A stretch of 64,000 bases of DNA from Mytilus californianus. Lineage: Eukaryota; Mollusca; Bivalvia; Mytilida; Mytilidae. Positions within the stretch are counted from its first letter, which is position 1. Each line of letters begins with the position of its first letter. Positions 25,901 through 40,900 of the stretch are shown here, piece after piece. The stretch is taken from the NCBI RefSeq assembly GCF_021869535.1, contig NW_026262723.1, positions 85,438,324 through 85,502,323 on the forward strand, written 5' to 3'. A program made the position numbers and the translations under genes. The notes beneath the pieces are model-generated. The model was given only the letters and a program-made list of their open reading frames with translations, ran no database searches and was not told the origin of the DNA.

Positions 25901-28900
25901 TATTGTTTCCTGGCAGAAAAACTAAGTCAATTTATAAGTAAAATACGGGAAAAAAAGATTTTTTTTTTTACAAAATTTACTTCTGGATACTTTCTTAATA
26001 TGATCATAAACAAGCTTCTGACCAAGATTGGTACAAATCCAGGATAGTTTAAGAAAGTTATTAAAAATTTAAAAACTCTAACCACAGAGTAAATGTATTG
26101 TTTCCTGGCAGAAAAACTAAGTCCATTTATATGTCAAATATGGAAAAACAGGAATTTCATTTTTGCAAAATTTACTTCTGGATACTATCTTATGATCATA
26201 AACAAGCTTCTGTCCAAGTTTGGTAGAAATCCAGGATAGTTTAAGAAAGTTATTAAAACTTCAAAAACTTTAACCACAGAGTGAATATTTGTGGACGCCG
26301 CCGCCAACGACGACGACAACGACGACGCCGACGACGGAATGTAGGATCGCTATGTCTCGCGAAGGCTCGACAAAAAACTAGAGTTAGATAAAATATATCG
26401 ACATGTCCACAGAAACACGGATAGATGTAGCAGAACAAGAAAAAAAAACTAGATCCGTTTATTACAAATTAAAAGATTTTTTGAATTACATATCAACTGG
26501 GAACATTATATGTTCCTGATATCAATATGGCGATGTGTATTTTATTGTCAATTAACTCTAAATTATCAGATGCATTGTATTTCTCATAACATACCAGCGT
26601 TGAGCGATTAATCGAACGGTAATAGAATATACGTAATACATAAAGTTTTAATACACAGGCGATGAACATTGAACATATTATGTACAATGAACATGAAACG
26701 ATGTATGAAAAATGGGTGCGGGATGATAGAACTCAGAAAAAAAATTGGTTTCCACAGTTCGAATAAATTATGAAGCGTTGTGTAATTACGGAACCAATTT
26801 TAAATTCCTACCGAAAATAGGTTTCTTTTAACGTGCTGAGTTTGTGGCATTTTTAACACGGCATTTCAGGTTTTATCTTCCCGGTGCGAATGGACAAGCT
26901 AGTGAAATTATGGTAACGAAATTTTTCTGCCTGCAGTCTAAAAGGAACGTGTTACTTTTCAGCCCGGATACCCTCAGGCTTCCGAGGTAGAAGATTCTTT
27001 ATCTGGAAGCCGAAAATTATTTCTATAATACGGCATGAGGCAAACATTCGTTTTCCCCATACAACAAATGCAATTAAAAAAATGAGATGACTTCAACTTT
27101 GACAATTACTTTATAATAAATGTTTAACGATTCGATAGATTGATAAAGATATCAATGAATAATCAAAATACCTTAAAAAATGTTCAAAAATGATATTATA
27201 TTTTATTTTGTAGTGAAAAGGTTTAATTCAACCCAAGCGTTGCAAGAAATGCTGTTATGCCAGCAACGTCGTTCTATAACGTTAAAAGGTTATAGTTCCC
27301 GCCAAAATTCAATAATAAAGATTATTTCCGTTCTAGCGGATTTAAAACATCGGTGACCCCCCTTTTTTATTTATGCTTTTAAAATCTTCCCTGAAGCTGC
27401 AACTTTTACAGAAGTTTGAAGGGAAAAACATTAGTAGATTTTTTTTATTTCAAGAAAAATCTATTATAAATAGCAATTAAAAATGGCGGGAAATGTTCAA
27501 ATGCCTTCAAAAATAAGGAAACCGAGACAAATAAATGTTCATAAGGTACAAGTTACATTTGACTGTTTTTGTTATTCCAGTTAAACATTTTTTTTTTAAT
27601 AAGTTTGTCTTTTTTTAACAATTTAGAGCGTTATTTCTATATTTCGTTATAACGCGATTCTTTAAGTTTTGATGACGTCATATCTCGAAAACAACATCGG
27701 TGACCCCAATTTTTTTTTCGCCTAAAATATCTTAATAAGTATGATCTGTCTACATGCAAAATTTCAATTAATTATTATTAGTAGTATAAATAGTGTGATT
27801 TCCCTTTAAAATCGTCCTTCAGGGACAATAACACCTATAGGGAGTTGACTATTCATTTTTTTTTTGCTTTTACAGTTTTTCTTTTTAATATAGTTTCCTA
27901 GAAAAACAAATATATATGGGTAAAACTTATCATTTAAGGGCAATAACTCAAAGAAAGAGTAGATTGAAGATTTCTGCTGATCATTTCCTCAAGTCAATTT
28001 CTCTTATTACCTATCTTATTATCTAAAATAATTTTAAAGAAAAAACATATCTTATTTCATCTCAAACTTATATAATGATTTTCAAACAAACAACTGTAAT
28101 AAATTAACCTAATTTCTTTTCTTTATCTTGTGTTTCATATCCGTTTAATTTATTATTCCAAAAATACATGTAACATCTTTCTTATCAGGCACCTGTTAAG
28201 TCGATAAATATACTTTTTACATTGGTTGCAATGAAATGCCAAGATTTCCAAGTCAAAGAAAAACTGATAGTTTCACATCTTTCACTCCACTGATGTCATA
28301 CAACAATAGTTGTTAATGATGCTGCATCAAAATGTAGTGAGAACATGTAAAAAAGGATATGGTTCCTGGCATTTTCTTCTTTATTTACACTAAAAGTCAA
28401 TGTTATAAAAAGAATAACTAATTAGCAAATTTAAAAATAGAAAAATATTTTCACTTAAGTTGTCACTTGTTAAATATTTTTCTATATATATTTGGATTCT
28501 TGGATTAGCTATTTTATAATTCTATGACACCTTCCAAAGGTCACCCACTCATTTTTTGTTTATTATAGATGCTATTAGCACATCAGATTTATCACTATGA
28601 AACTTACAACTTATCTAAGAAAGAGAGTCCTACAGGGAAATTTGTGTTTTCTGTGCTCATTTTTTCTGTATGTGGAACACAATTGTTAACAATGAGAATT
28701 AAGGTCAAACTTTCAATAGATTTAAATTGTAAAAAGTATTTGATCATGAAATATTAAATCACAAAACAAAGAATTTTCTACAAATTATCAAAATTCGAAA
28801 TACCTCGGAGCCAGAATCTCTCATATGGCCAAAATTAGCAAAAATGATATTTATTGTAACTTTTTCTTCCTGAAACCAATTATTTATTTTGAAATTAAGG

Positions 28901-31900
28901 CCTACATTGTGTTTCTTCCATAACAGAGTACCATTTCGTTATATATGGCAAAAATCAGAATAAAAACACTTATCTACATAGTCTTCCTCAGCCCACACAC
29001 ATTTCCCAAAATGAAATGAACCTTTAAGAAGTTGTCACAATTTACTGTAAATTCCGAAATTATTGCGAGGTTTTTATTAATGCAAATAATGTGACTGTGT
29101 CAGTATCGATAAGTAAGAACTCACATTCTAATATATGATACATATATCTGTTTTCAATTTTTTCTGAAATCGCAATAATTAATCTTGCATTTCTGTCCAT
29201 TCTTTAAAAATTGCAATAATAAATGTACACAATAATTTCTGAATTTACAGTAATAGATCACAATTTGCTTGTTTATCAAGTTTCTCTTTATTTATCCTTT
29301 GTTTTCAATATAATATACATTTACATTAAAAGTTCATTAAAATCATCATTGAAGGAAAATCAAAAAGCAGGTACAAGAAAAAAAAACCAACTTTATATTA
29401 GATTCCCAAAAGTTTATTCAAGGCAAAGATTTTTCAGAGGAGAAGATTTTTTAAAAGTTGACACCAGATGTGGGTTGATGATAAAAGCCTAGCTATGGTA
29501 TCAGATCAAATAGCCCATTGGTGAGCCAAAATGTACTCAACCAGTGCTATAATTAACATATCAAGTACCATTGCTTCGTTGGTTTATCCTGTCCTAATTT
29601 TTCATTCACTCAGAAAAGAGTTTATCCTCACTTTACCATCATCAAAAGCATAATTGTATAAATGTAACATCATCAAAAGAATAAATGTATAAATATTTTA
29701 TGGGATATTATAAATAGCAGCCATATTGCTGTATAAATTAATGCAGGAAAAAAATGGTTATAAGCATTCTATGAATTTCAAGCTTTAACTTATCAGTGGT
29801 ACCCATGAAATCAGATAAATATTATGTTGGTTAATGCTATTGCTACAGTATAGGTAAACAAATTATGTCAAGCCTTCCATAAACTTAAGGATACCCTAAA
29901 TTATTTCTTAAACAATATACATGTTGTGTACAACTGACTATTTTTGGATTATTCACTTATAAAAATTGAAAGATATGGTGTAGTATAGTAGTTTTATGAC
30001 ATTTATTGGTTTACTACCAGACTACCAAACCTTATAAAGTTTTATAATACAACTAATATATTTACATCATTGTACGATATCCATTTATATGGTTCTTTAC
30101 TACTTGGCTTCCATCCATAGCAAGCACCGTTACCTGAAAAATATAAACTTCCTTTCACTTAATTATAAACAACATGTCAATATATCTGTACCAGTAGCAT
30201 AAACATACCACCTGTTCTTATTTAATAACACACTATTTTTTTTTAAATTCTTTACTTTCAATCATGCTAAATACTTTTCATTAGGGCTATTTCTAGAAAT
30301 TGTTTATGGGTGTTGGAAGGCCTTTTATAAAATTAATTTATAGGTCAAAGGTTAAGGGGAGAACACTAGTAGTCTCCATTACAAGTGTATGCCATCAACA
30401 TTGTCAGTGGTTGTCTTTTGATTTATCTAACTATTATGTTATATGGAGAATTTGGTGTTGACGGCAAGTTTCTGTTTAATTTTAGTCTCATGACAATTTA
30501 GAACATGACATTTTGTATAGACAATTGTTGAAGACTTTATGTTGATTGAGTGATGTTTGCTTTACGCCACATCAGTGCAAAAAAGCTATATTATGGTGGC
30601 GAGACTGTATGTTGACCTCAAGATATCTTCTGGTTGTTATTTCATTGACACACACCCCAGCTCTTTTATTCATATAGGAATATATATTGCTTTAGACTTT
30701 AAACTCCATTTTTATGATTTCTTAAATAGAAGGTCATTGGGATGTTACTGGTAATCTTCATAACAAAGTATGTACATGTATATATAAATTTTTGAATTTT
30801 CAAATCTTCTTTTAGCTCCCCTCATACATTATTGCTATAGAGGATTAAGTTCCTTCACAATGGTAAAGAATGCAAGAGTAATGACAAAAAGAACTATCTA
30901 TATCGTCAAGTTCACGTCATTTTGTTTATCATTAAAGTTGAGCAAAGAAATTACATTTTTTCTAGCTTAGGTATCTACTCCTAATTTCTTAGGTACTTAA
31001 TATCTATTCCTCCTTAATGTTCAACAAGACTTTATTTGTCTTACAGAATGAATATATAAGACCATATTAATTGATATAAATATAATGATCTATCATGGAA
31101 ATCTTCTACCTACTTGATACTTGTGCTCCATTTCTGAATGCTTCATAAAGAGTTTGGACATTTTCATCCAGATATTCTAGAAGTTTACCATCTTTACATA
31201 ATTTTGATATTCTTGCTTTGTCTTTACCCTGTAATTAAAACTACAAATTTAATTTTGTGCAACATTTCTATAAAATCAGTTCTGATAAGATTATATTAGA
31301 CATAGATAGTCAGTTTATGCAACCATAAAAAATCATAGCTTGATGTCTGATAAAATATACCCTTACGCTCATGTTAAGATAATACACGTTTTATAATTAC
31401 TCCTTTTTAAAGTCTGTGCAAAGTATTTTGATAACACCACAAAAACTTAACATTGTCCAATAAACCATGAAAAAAGGTCAAGGTCAGATGAAACCTGCCA
31501 GACAGACACCTTACAATCATTCCATGCATCAAATACAGCTGCTCTATTGCTTAACGTATCTGAGAAACAGACCAAACCACAAAAATATAACATTGACCAA
31601 GGAACCATAAAAAAGAATTCAAGGTCAGATAAATTCTGCCACTTGGACATGTACACCTTACAGTCATTCCATGCACGAAATATATTTGACCTATTGCTTA
31701 TAGTATCTGAAATAGGGACTTGAACACGAAAACTTGACCTTGATAACTGATCCATGAAATGAGGTTGAGTTCAGGTGAACCCTGTCTGACCAACATGTAG
31801 ACCTTGCAAGGATCCCATTTACCAAATATAGTTATCCTATTACTCATTCTAAGTAAGTATTTCAAATGACAAAAAAAAAAACTACAGTTTTCAAGCAGTC

Positions 31901-34900
31901 ACTTAATCATAGGGATGATGTCAAGGATGCTGGACATATGACTGATGGAAACTTTGTAACTTAAGGTATCTGCATACAAGGAATGAAGCATTCAGGTTTT
32001 CTACCTTCTGAAATATAAAGCTTTTTATGCTGTTGCAAGCGCTGCTGCCACTAGATAGTAATCCCTATGTCTCGAAATTCCCAGGCGAGACAAAAAACCA
32101 GAAAAAAATTTGCAATGTTCCATTTCAATTATTTTTAAGCAGTGAAATGGCAATAAATGTCAATTCCATCTGCCGTTGATTGCTTCATAACAGATACTTT
32201 TTACTAAATGTAATTATGAAAAAATTGACAGTAAAAGTAGATATTGACTTTAATCCAATAGAACAAAGAAAATCTTCTTAAATTTTTATTTTAACAGCAA
32301 GCCCTTAAATCGTAAACAAATATTAACATAAGATAATTACAACTGCATGAGTTGATTGTCTCTTTAACACCAAACAGCATCAAATTCTGAGAATAATGCT
32401 TGATTTTCAACGTAAAAATAAGTTAACTTTTGAGGAACCAAGAGCTAAGAGGCATACTATACCACTCATTTAAAGCAATCTTGATGTTCAAAGTTTTGGA
32501 ATTAAATATATCAAAAGTAATTACTATCTATAAAATAAGCCCAGTTTTAAACAATAAAAATATTGTACAAGCATGAGAATTTATACTATCAAAAGGTGCA
32601 AGTAAAGATTTCATATTTAGACTTTAAAACTAGACCTTACCAATGAACGAACACAAGGTCAGGGGTGAATGATATATGATAGATGGACATACATCCTCTA
32701 CAACAAAACTCCATATCAGTCATTGTTGATATGTATACTTAATGAAGAACATCTCAATCCCGAAAACCTAACATGAGGACAAAGCATGGATATAATGTCA
32801 GGTGAAAATAATTGGCTAAAAAGCAACCTCTACACAAATTTCGCCTAACTCAGGGAAAGAAGTGATAAGTTACGAAGGTAATTTTAATTGTAAAGGCAGT
32901 CACTGTCAGAACAAATCTATAAAATTCCCTCCCCAATATGTCAATTTCCAGGTATGAACAGTTTATTAATTATTCAGATTTATATTTCAAATCAGTTATT
33001 GTCAGTAGTTTTTAAGATGTTACAGGTATTTGTTATGAATTGACTACTTTTCTTCTCAGTACATAACATCTTGAATATATATATATATATATGATATATA
33101 CCAGATGAACTAATGTTACATTAATTCTAGTATATAGATGTCTTCTTTCTATCTTTAATTCTCAAGTCATAAGAATTTATTGATTCTCCATATCTTTGTA
33201 TCAGTATAATAAAGATATATTTTCAACATCTTTCAGGAAAAAAATCTAATAAATTGTCCATGGTTATTAATTACCAGTAGCAGAAAAGTATTGTTATTAT
33301 ATTTTCAATAACTTTATTTTTTAAGTATATTTTCCTGTTATTCAATCTATGCATTTTGATACTTAATCTAATTTTTACAGATCACAGGAGAATTATAGCA
33401 CACCTGGAAATAGGGTCCACGCCATATAGCTAATGCCATCCCTTTGAAACTGCTGTCATTGTTAAACTTTTTAAAAAATCTTTTCCACAGGATCAAAACT
33501 AGGGCTTTATTATCCTTAGTGTGTAATTGCTTCTCAACAGACCCTACAGACCAATATAGTCTCTATTAATATTCAAGATATATAAGTGTTAAAAAACATC
33601 TTTTATTTATTAAACAGTTGCAAATATACATGTAAATGTTCTATTAGATAAAGCCCTACCCCCTCCTTTACACACACACTTTGGGCTATAAATTGGGAAG
33701 GCCTGCTTATTTTTGTTTCCAACATGAGTCAATGAATATAAAAAAGAAGATGTGGTATGATTGCCAATGAGACAACTCTCCACAAGAGACCAAATGACAC
33801 AGAAATTAACAACTATAGGTCACCGTACGACCTTCAACAATGAGCAAAGCCCATACCGCACAGTCAGCTATAAAAGGCCCCGAAATGACAATGTAAAACA
33901 ATTCAAACGAGAAAACTAACGGCCTAATTAATGTACAAAAAATGAACCAAAACAAATATGTAACACATAAACAAACGACAACCACTAAATTACAGGCTCC
34001 TGACTTGGGACAGGCACATACATACAGAATGTGGCAGGGTTAAACATGTTAGCGGGATCCCAACCCTCCCCCTAACCTGGGACAGTGGTGTAACAGTACA
34101 ACATAAGAACGAACTATAAAAATCAGTTGAAAGAGGCTTAACTCATCAGATGGCTAAAAATACAAATACTACAATTACAAGTGGACGTGGCCGGGTACTT
34201 GTACATCCAAACAACAAAAAGACACTAAGTACAGATCTGAGAGTACTCGCAGTTACTGACAGCTAGTTCAAAGCCACTAACAACTAATAAAAAAAATCAT
34301 GCATCTAAGACTTAAGCATTTTTGGGGTCAAAGGGTGCAAATAATATTATAGTTGTTGTTATACTTGTTTTATATATACGTACTAAGAAAGAACTATCTG
34401 TAGGCTTTCTAAGCTATACTTAAATTCTAAATCAGATTATAAGACCATCATGCAAAGCAACAAATGAAGTAACAAAAGATAATCAGCATATTCAAGTCAT
34501 ATTTTTTTTTTCGTTCTGTATTACTAACAGACAGAAGGCAAAGAGTGCATTTGTTTCTAACCCGAAATTTTGTCATCGATGACTATCGTTTAGTAAACGT
34601 TAAGCTGCTAGAAACAAATACATCGTTTAATAGCCTTTATCGACCCCGCGTAGTGAGACAGAAATAGATTACATACACGCACTGTAAACAAACAGGTAAA
34701 AGTGAGGGAAATGAATGACCAGGAGTTTGCGAAAAACAACATGTGCTCGTAATTATTTAAACGACAGATGCAGAAACAAATACATTGTTTATAAGTCTCA
34801 ACGATAAACGATTACGCGACTATTTTGCGCGTACATCGTTTATGTGAACGATGTCAACATTAACCCAAAATTGTAAGAAACAAATGGATTAAACGACAAC

Positions 34901-37900
34901 GCGTGTAATCGTTTACATCGTTTAGGTTAGAAACAAATGCGTTCTAAGTGTATTAGACCACAAATATTTAAATTTCAAATAGTCAATAAACGATACTTTT
35001 AAACCAGAATCAATACCTAAATAAAACAACTTACAAACACAATTTCCGACTGTGAATGGAATCGACTGTTAGTCTTTGTAATAACTACTGAAGCTGAATG
35101 TCCCATATCCAACAATTCATTCACAAATGATGTTCACTTCTTAATTGATTGATTAGTTTTCCAGGTAAACACAGTATGTTTGTCTACTTCATGACCATAA
35201 ATAAAATACTTCCATTTATTAACAAGTGTACTATAAAGTTCCCTTTTCAAGCCATTTATATTTTATGACCACAATTGATACTAATAATTATAGTTAGATA
35301 TTAATTTTTTTTCTGTGACAGGTAGAAAACAACGAAGACACAGGTAAAAAGGATGAAATATAAAGACAACAATCCAATAACTATGTAACGATAGAGTAAT
35401 GAAACTAGTATCAATAATGGTAACAACACACTTCCAATCAATGTAAGTGTTTATTACGACTTATACTTAGGCTATAGAAGTAGGATGTTCATCATGCCAT
35501 TCTATTTTAGCCATTCAATAAGAGTTACGTATATCTCACATCCCATGTGATAATTACAGCAACAATATTGACACTAGTTCTATAAATAAACTCTGAAATT
35601 CCACTAATATCTACATCTTTCTGTAAATAAAACATGAATCATTATCTAACAATCCTGATGCCTAAAATCACATAATAAGAAAAACTGTGAAAAGTGTTCA
35701 ATTATTCATGTCACAGATCCCCCTTTTGGCATAGATATGTCAAAGTCTATGATTAATGTAGGTAAAAACCTAAAATTATTATGATAAAAGAATAGAACAG
35801 GTATCAGGAGATGCAAAATTGTTTTGGTATTATGTGAAAAAAATTTTTGCAATAAAGTCATTGTTTCTGAAACAGTTGCAGATACAAGATGTCTACCCTT
35901 TTTATAGATATGCAAAGGCTATGTTTTGCCACAGAAAGTCCAAAACATCAATTGGAAAAAAAAGAAAATAGTTGAACAATGCCATTAGAAACTAAAGATT
36001 CTGTGAAAGTTTTCTTGAAACCTATTCTCTTGTCTAAAGGGAGTTGAGGTTATGACGTGTGACAGACAGGCAGACAAAAAATGAATGTAGAATGAACAGA
36101 ATTAATAATTAATATACACAGGTGCTTCAACAAGCAAGATGTTTCATATCAGAAAATGATTAAAAAATTAGTACACTTATGTTGCAATCATTATACTCGC
36201 ATTTTTGTCCATTCTTAAAAAACCGCAATAATAAATGCATGCGAAAATTTCTGAATTTACAGTAAATGTTAATAGACCAACTGCTTTAAAAATTATATTT
36301 CTATTTTCATTATAGTGTTAAGAGTACAAATGTATTTATATCAAGAAATATCTTTATCACTTAAGACCCAAAGGGACATCCTAGAGATTCTAAAAAATTC
36401 TGACCTAACTATTTAACATGCAAAAAATATAACAAGTATAATTAAGGTAACTTGTGATCGAAGTTTCAAATTGATTCATTGATTAAGAAAATAAGAATTG
36501 TGCATTAAGAAAACCCATAAAATAAAGAGGAGCCTAGCTTATGAATATAGGAACATGGATTCCTACAAGTTAATTTGCAATTTTTAATCGAGTCAAGTAT
36601 TTACTCAGTGACAAAGAATGTACAATTCTAAAAAATCTTAAAAATGGAAGATAAGTGATAGATCAGACTAAAAGCTCACACTTTAAGGCCCTAGGGCTAG
36701 ATAAGGTAAAACATATGAAAGCATCTTAGAATGTTATGTCTATATATGCTCAAGGTTTTTAAACTGAAATATGACAGTCTTAACTAAACATAAATTGAAA
36801 ACAACACTTATTTAAAATTTGGTGCATATAAACAAGGAATTATATACAATTCCTTGATATAAAGCACTTTACAGATTTATCTTCATAAGAAACGCTCAAA
36901 CCCAAAATTTGAAAGCCAAGGCTGTATAAATACTTGTAAATAACTTCAAAGTAGATAAAAGATGAATAATGAACAATACAAATCTACTTACTGAAGCAAT
37001 CTCAGACTGAGAACTGAACTGATCCTGTGAAATTTCTAAAGATTCTGACTGTCCCATTACTATAAACTTTAGTTGACTAATAAGGTAAATATCCTGGTAT
37101 GAAATTTATGTGTAATATCAATCCTGTAATAAATCATGTGTGAACTGTGGCCACTTATTTTCTTAACCCAAAAATATTGTTTTCAAGGTAAAGTAAACAA
37201 CTCTTTTAAAAGTGATTGCCAGTAAATTGTAAATAAGCCACGCATGCAATGGCACGTAATAGTCAAAGTTGTGACTGAGTGCGGAAATATGAAGATAGAT
37301 AGATAGTAATATTTAACTGGTCAGTTTACCTGAGGACAAATTCACCAGCAAAACACATCAAGGTGATAACTAATCATGCAACTACATGACTAGTTTAAAT
37401 TCATTGTGGGAAAAGAAACAAACAAAACTTTAAATAGACCCTCTTCTTGTTTGATACATGTATTCAGAAATACAAAAAGATATCATGTGAATCCCTGAAT
37501 CATAAAATGGTTGTAGACTAATGCATTTAAGTAATGTAGTTTCTAAATATTAGTTGTTTATATAGGCAGCTTTCAGTCCAAGTATAATAGCAGAAATAAA
37601 ATGTTCACACAAGGATGTTGTATATGATATTATAACCAGAGAAACACATTCTCGAACATGGTTAAATATTTTAATTGTTTAACTTAAACTTTTGATACTT
37701 TTGCTGCTCCAAAAGATATTTAAAACTGTTAACACACAGAGGGCTCATATTCTGCTTGAAAATGAAACTAAAGGATTCAAAAACCACCAAATATCTATAA
37801 TGATCCAGTTTCAGTACTTCTTCATAAAAAAATTTCATTAGAAAGCTACACCATTTGAAAATTCGAAAATTAGAAAATGATACTCAATAAACATGACTTC

Positions 37901-40900
37901 AGGGGGCAGAGAGCCTTAGCAATGTGCAAGAATTCTGATGTAAAAGTATATCATATAGCAATGCAGGTATATCACAAATACTTCTTCATAAACACTTCAT
38001 ATCAACAATCTTTAAACAATGCAAAACCTTCCAAAGTCACTGATGAAAGACTCAGAAGGCAAAGCTTCGTATTTGTCCCAAAACTCTACATTCTCTAGTA
38101 TATGGATGGTAATGCAACTACATATGATTCTTCAATTTCATATCATACATATACTACTTCATGTAACATAACAATTCAGACAAATTAACATATTCAATTG
38201 TTTCTGTTTAATTCATTTATTCACAACTTTTATAGACTCAAAGTAAATACTAGGTAATAATGTTTTAGTGGACTAAAATAAATATATCCCATTATTCCCT
38301 AGAAGTCACTCCAGTATAGAAAAGACCCAGAAAAACACATTCCTGTATCACAATGGTATTGTCTTTGCAAATGAGAATACATATGGTGGGAATCTAAACT
38401 GCTTTCAATATGTCTAAAAATTTATTATATGAGAGGTTTGGTCATACACCAAAAATCCCCTCTACAAACAAAATCTATGGTACATATAAAAGGTCTATCT
38501 ATAAAATCAAAAGACCTATTGTCTGATTTTTAAAACTGTTTTTTGTTAAATGTTTGAAATAGCTCTTGCTAAGATATAGCCTTTTTACACTGATGGGGTG
38601 TAAAGCAAACACCAATACATTAATCAATCTTGTCAGGGCAGTTCCGAATATATATGGTTTTGGGGTGGGGATGTGGAACAATTTTTTGATTTATTTCACA
38701 ATTAACAATATAAGGGCTCAGTTACAGCTGTTATCATAATGCTAGCAAGTTGAAGGTTTGGTTGGCTTGCTTGCTTTGTTTGTATTAAAGTTTGCTCAAT
38801 CATTGTAATTAAGATTGACATCTGCAAACAATATAAGTAGGCCGAGTTAAACCTGTATATAGGTAAATTTGATTTACTTGATAATGTCCAATCAAATTTA
38901 AATATAATGTATACAAGTTTAACTCCGCCTTTTTATATTGTTTTCAGATGTCAATCTTAATTACAATGCTTGAGCAAACATTAATACAAACAAAGCAAGC
39001 AAGCAAACCAAACCTTTAACTTGCTAGCATTAGGATAACAGCTGTAATATATCTATGGTTTACTGTAAAGGTCTTGTCATGACAATTAATCAAATATATT
39101 GTTAAGTAGGGGGTGAACATATGCAGTTTTCAAATTATTGATACACAGAGGGTTGGGGATGTCCGACAGGGTCAACACAAATGGTGAACTAGAAGGTCTA
39201 ATCAAGGCAATCAAGACCATTTATGGTTTAGGATTGGGGACCTAAGTCGTTTTTTAAGATATTTAACCAGGGGCATAACTCGTTAAAAATATTTGATCAG
39301 AACTGATTTTCGAAAGTGTCAAAGACATTGCTGATATTAACCTATGATATAAGTTTCATAAAATTCTGGCAGGAATTGAACACATGAGAGCGATAACATT
39401 GCAATTTTCCATATAATCAATATTTTCAAGGGACACAACTTTTTTTTAAATAATTGATCAGCACTGATTTTTGAACTCTTCAAGTACATTGATGATATAA
39501 ACCTATAATATAAATTTCATAAAAATCTGGCAAGAATTGTACACATTAGAGCGCTCATAAGGCAATTTTCCATATTATTAATATTTCCAAGGGGCATAAC
39601 TCTTTTTAAAATTATTGATCGGCACTGATTTTCAAATTCGTTCAAGACATTGCTAATATAAACCTATGATTTAAGTTTCATTAAATTCTGGCAAGAATTG
39701 TACATATGAGAGTGCTAACAATGCAATTCTCTATTTAATTCATTTTTTCAAGGGGCATTACTCTTTTAAAAATAATTGATCTGCACTGATTTTCGAACTC
39801 GTCCAAGACATTGCTGATATTAACCTTTGATATAAGTTTCATAAATATCCGGTATTTCCATGTCCCCCGCAACACATTACTCAGGGGACAATTAAAGATT
39901 TATAATATGAACATGTATTAACAATCCAATTGATACAAATAAAACTAATGTAATAAACAAGCTGTGACAAGCAAATTTACTTAAAACAAACACCGTATTA
40001 ATGAATACATTAACAGAATGTTAATCTTGATGTTACAAAACTAACAAAAGGATAGCATACTGAACATCCTTTATGGCTTACTTGGTAAACTACTGGCTCA
40101 GGATGAGTACAAGTTCCTCTATAACTCTATCCCCATTGTACCAATAACTCTTATTAATAGCATTCAATGATATATTGATCAATGTTCAATATATTGGAAT
40201 GCTAAGAGCATTATCAAGACTTGAAGTTCTCCTCACTGTTTCAAAGTACATTCTTATCAAAAAGAAATTAAAAGTGTTCAATGGAATGTTATTTTCTAAT
40301 TTTATGAGGTCATTTTAGCCAAAGACCAGTTTCATAGAAGGTAAATGAACAGTGGACCTCTGGATTAGTATTCCAGTATATTGAATGGTTTAAGAAATAT
40401 TGAAATTAGTAAACTGTACTGGGATAGACAGTGAAAGGCAGTAACAATGATATAACATGCTGTCTTTAACCAGGACAAACAACTTAAAAGTACAAGAAAG
40501 CATTTGTTAGCATTATGCTAAAGGTTTCCTCAAAAAAGTTTAAGCTTAGAAAAAGATATATATGACAGGAAGCCTATTCTAAGAAAGATAACTCTTGGTC
40601 TATTTACAAGATGTGTCATTGCAAAGGCCACATGGTTACAAGAGCGCAATTATTCGTTAAGCATTTTCCATAGGGTACCAGTGGTGTTCCATATTTTATT
40701 TCTCGCAGACTACACAAACTAGGAAATAACGGGTAGCAGTTCCTGTTACTAGAATTGCAAGTGTTGCATAACAACCAAAAAAATATATATGGTCATGCGG
40801 CAAAAATTGACTTAAAATGCAGTTGAAAAACATCGTCTATTTTTTTCGCTTAATGAAAAAGGCAGATTTTTAATGGCTCCGACGTGCAGATATGAATATA

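Larger units (their letters stand above)
22976..27810. mobile_element. 4.8-kb DNA-transposon-like element with perfect 22-bp inverted ends
   Basis: The ends are exact reverse complements: left tttaaagggaaatcacacta(tt), right (aa)tagtgtgatttccctttaaa. TTAA lies at both borders, so a TTAA target duplication with AGGGAAATCAC termini is possible. That would fit Kolobok-like (or less well piggyBac-like) elements; this is an inference. The interior is richer in CpG near both ends than its surroundings. No transposase-length frame remains. Short starts with good context occur at 23091 ([14 protein letters not shown]...) and 27483 ([16 protein letters not shown]...), which may be remnants of first exons. 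A second repeat (25496-26382) is nested inside. The element lies in the intron between ACSL exons 3 and 4. Confidence 0.8.

Noticed and set aside
35521-35560. Third possible MG-starting first exon (MGCEIYVT... on the minus strand)
   Set aside because: Frame has no consensus donor in the right phase and lacks the SQSEI ending shared by exons A and B.
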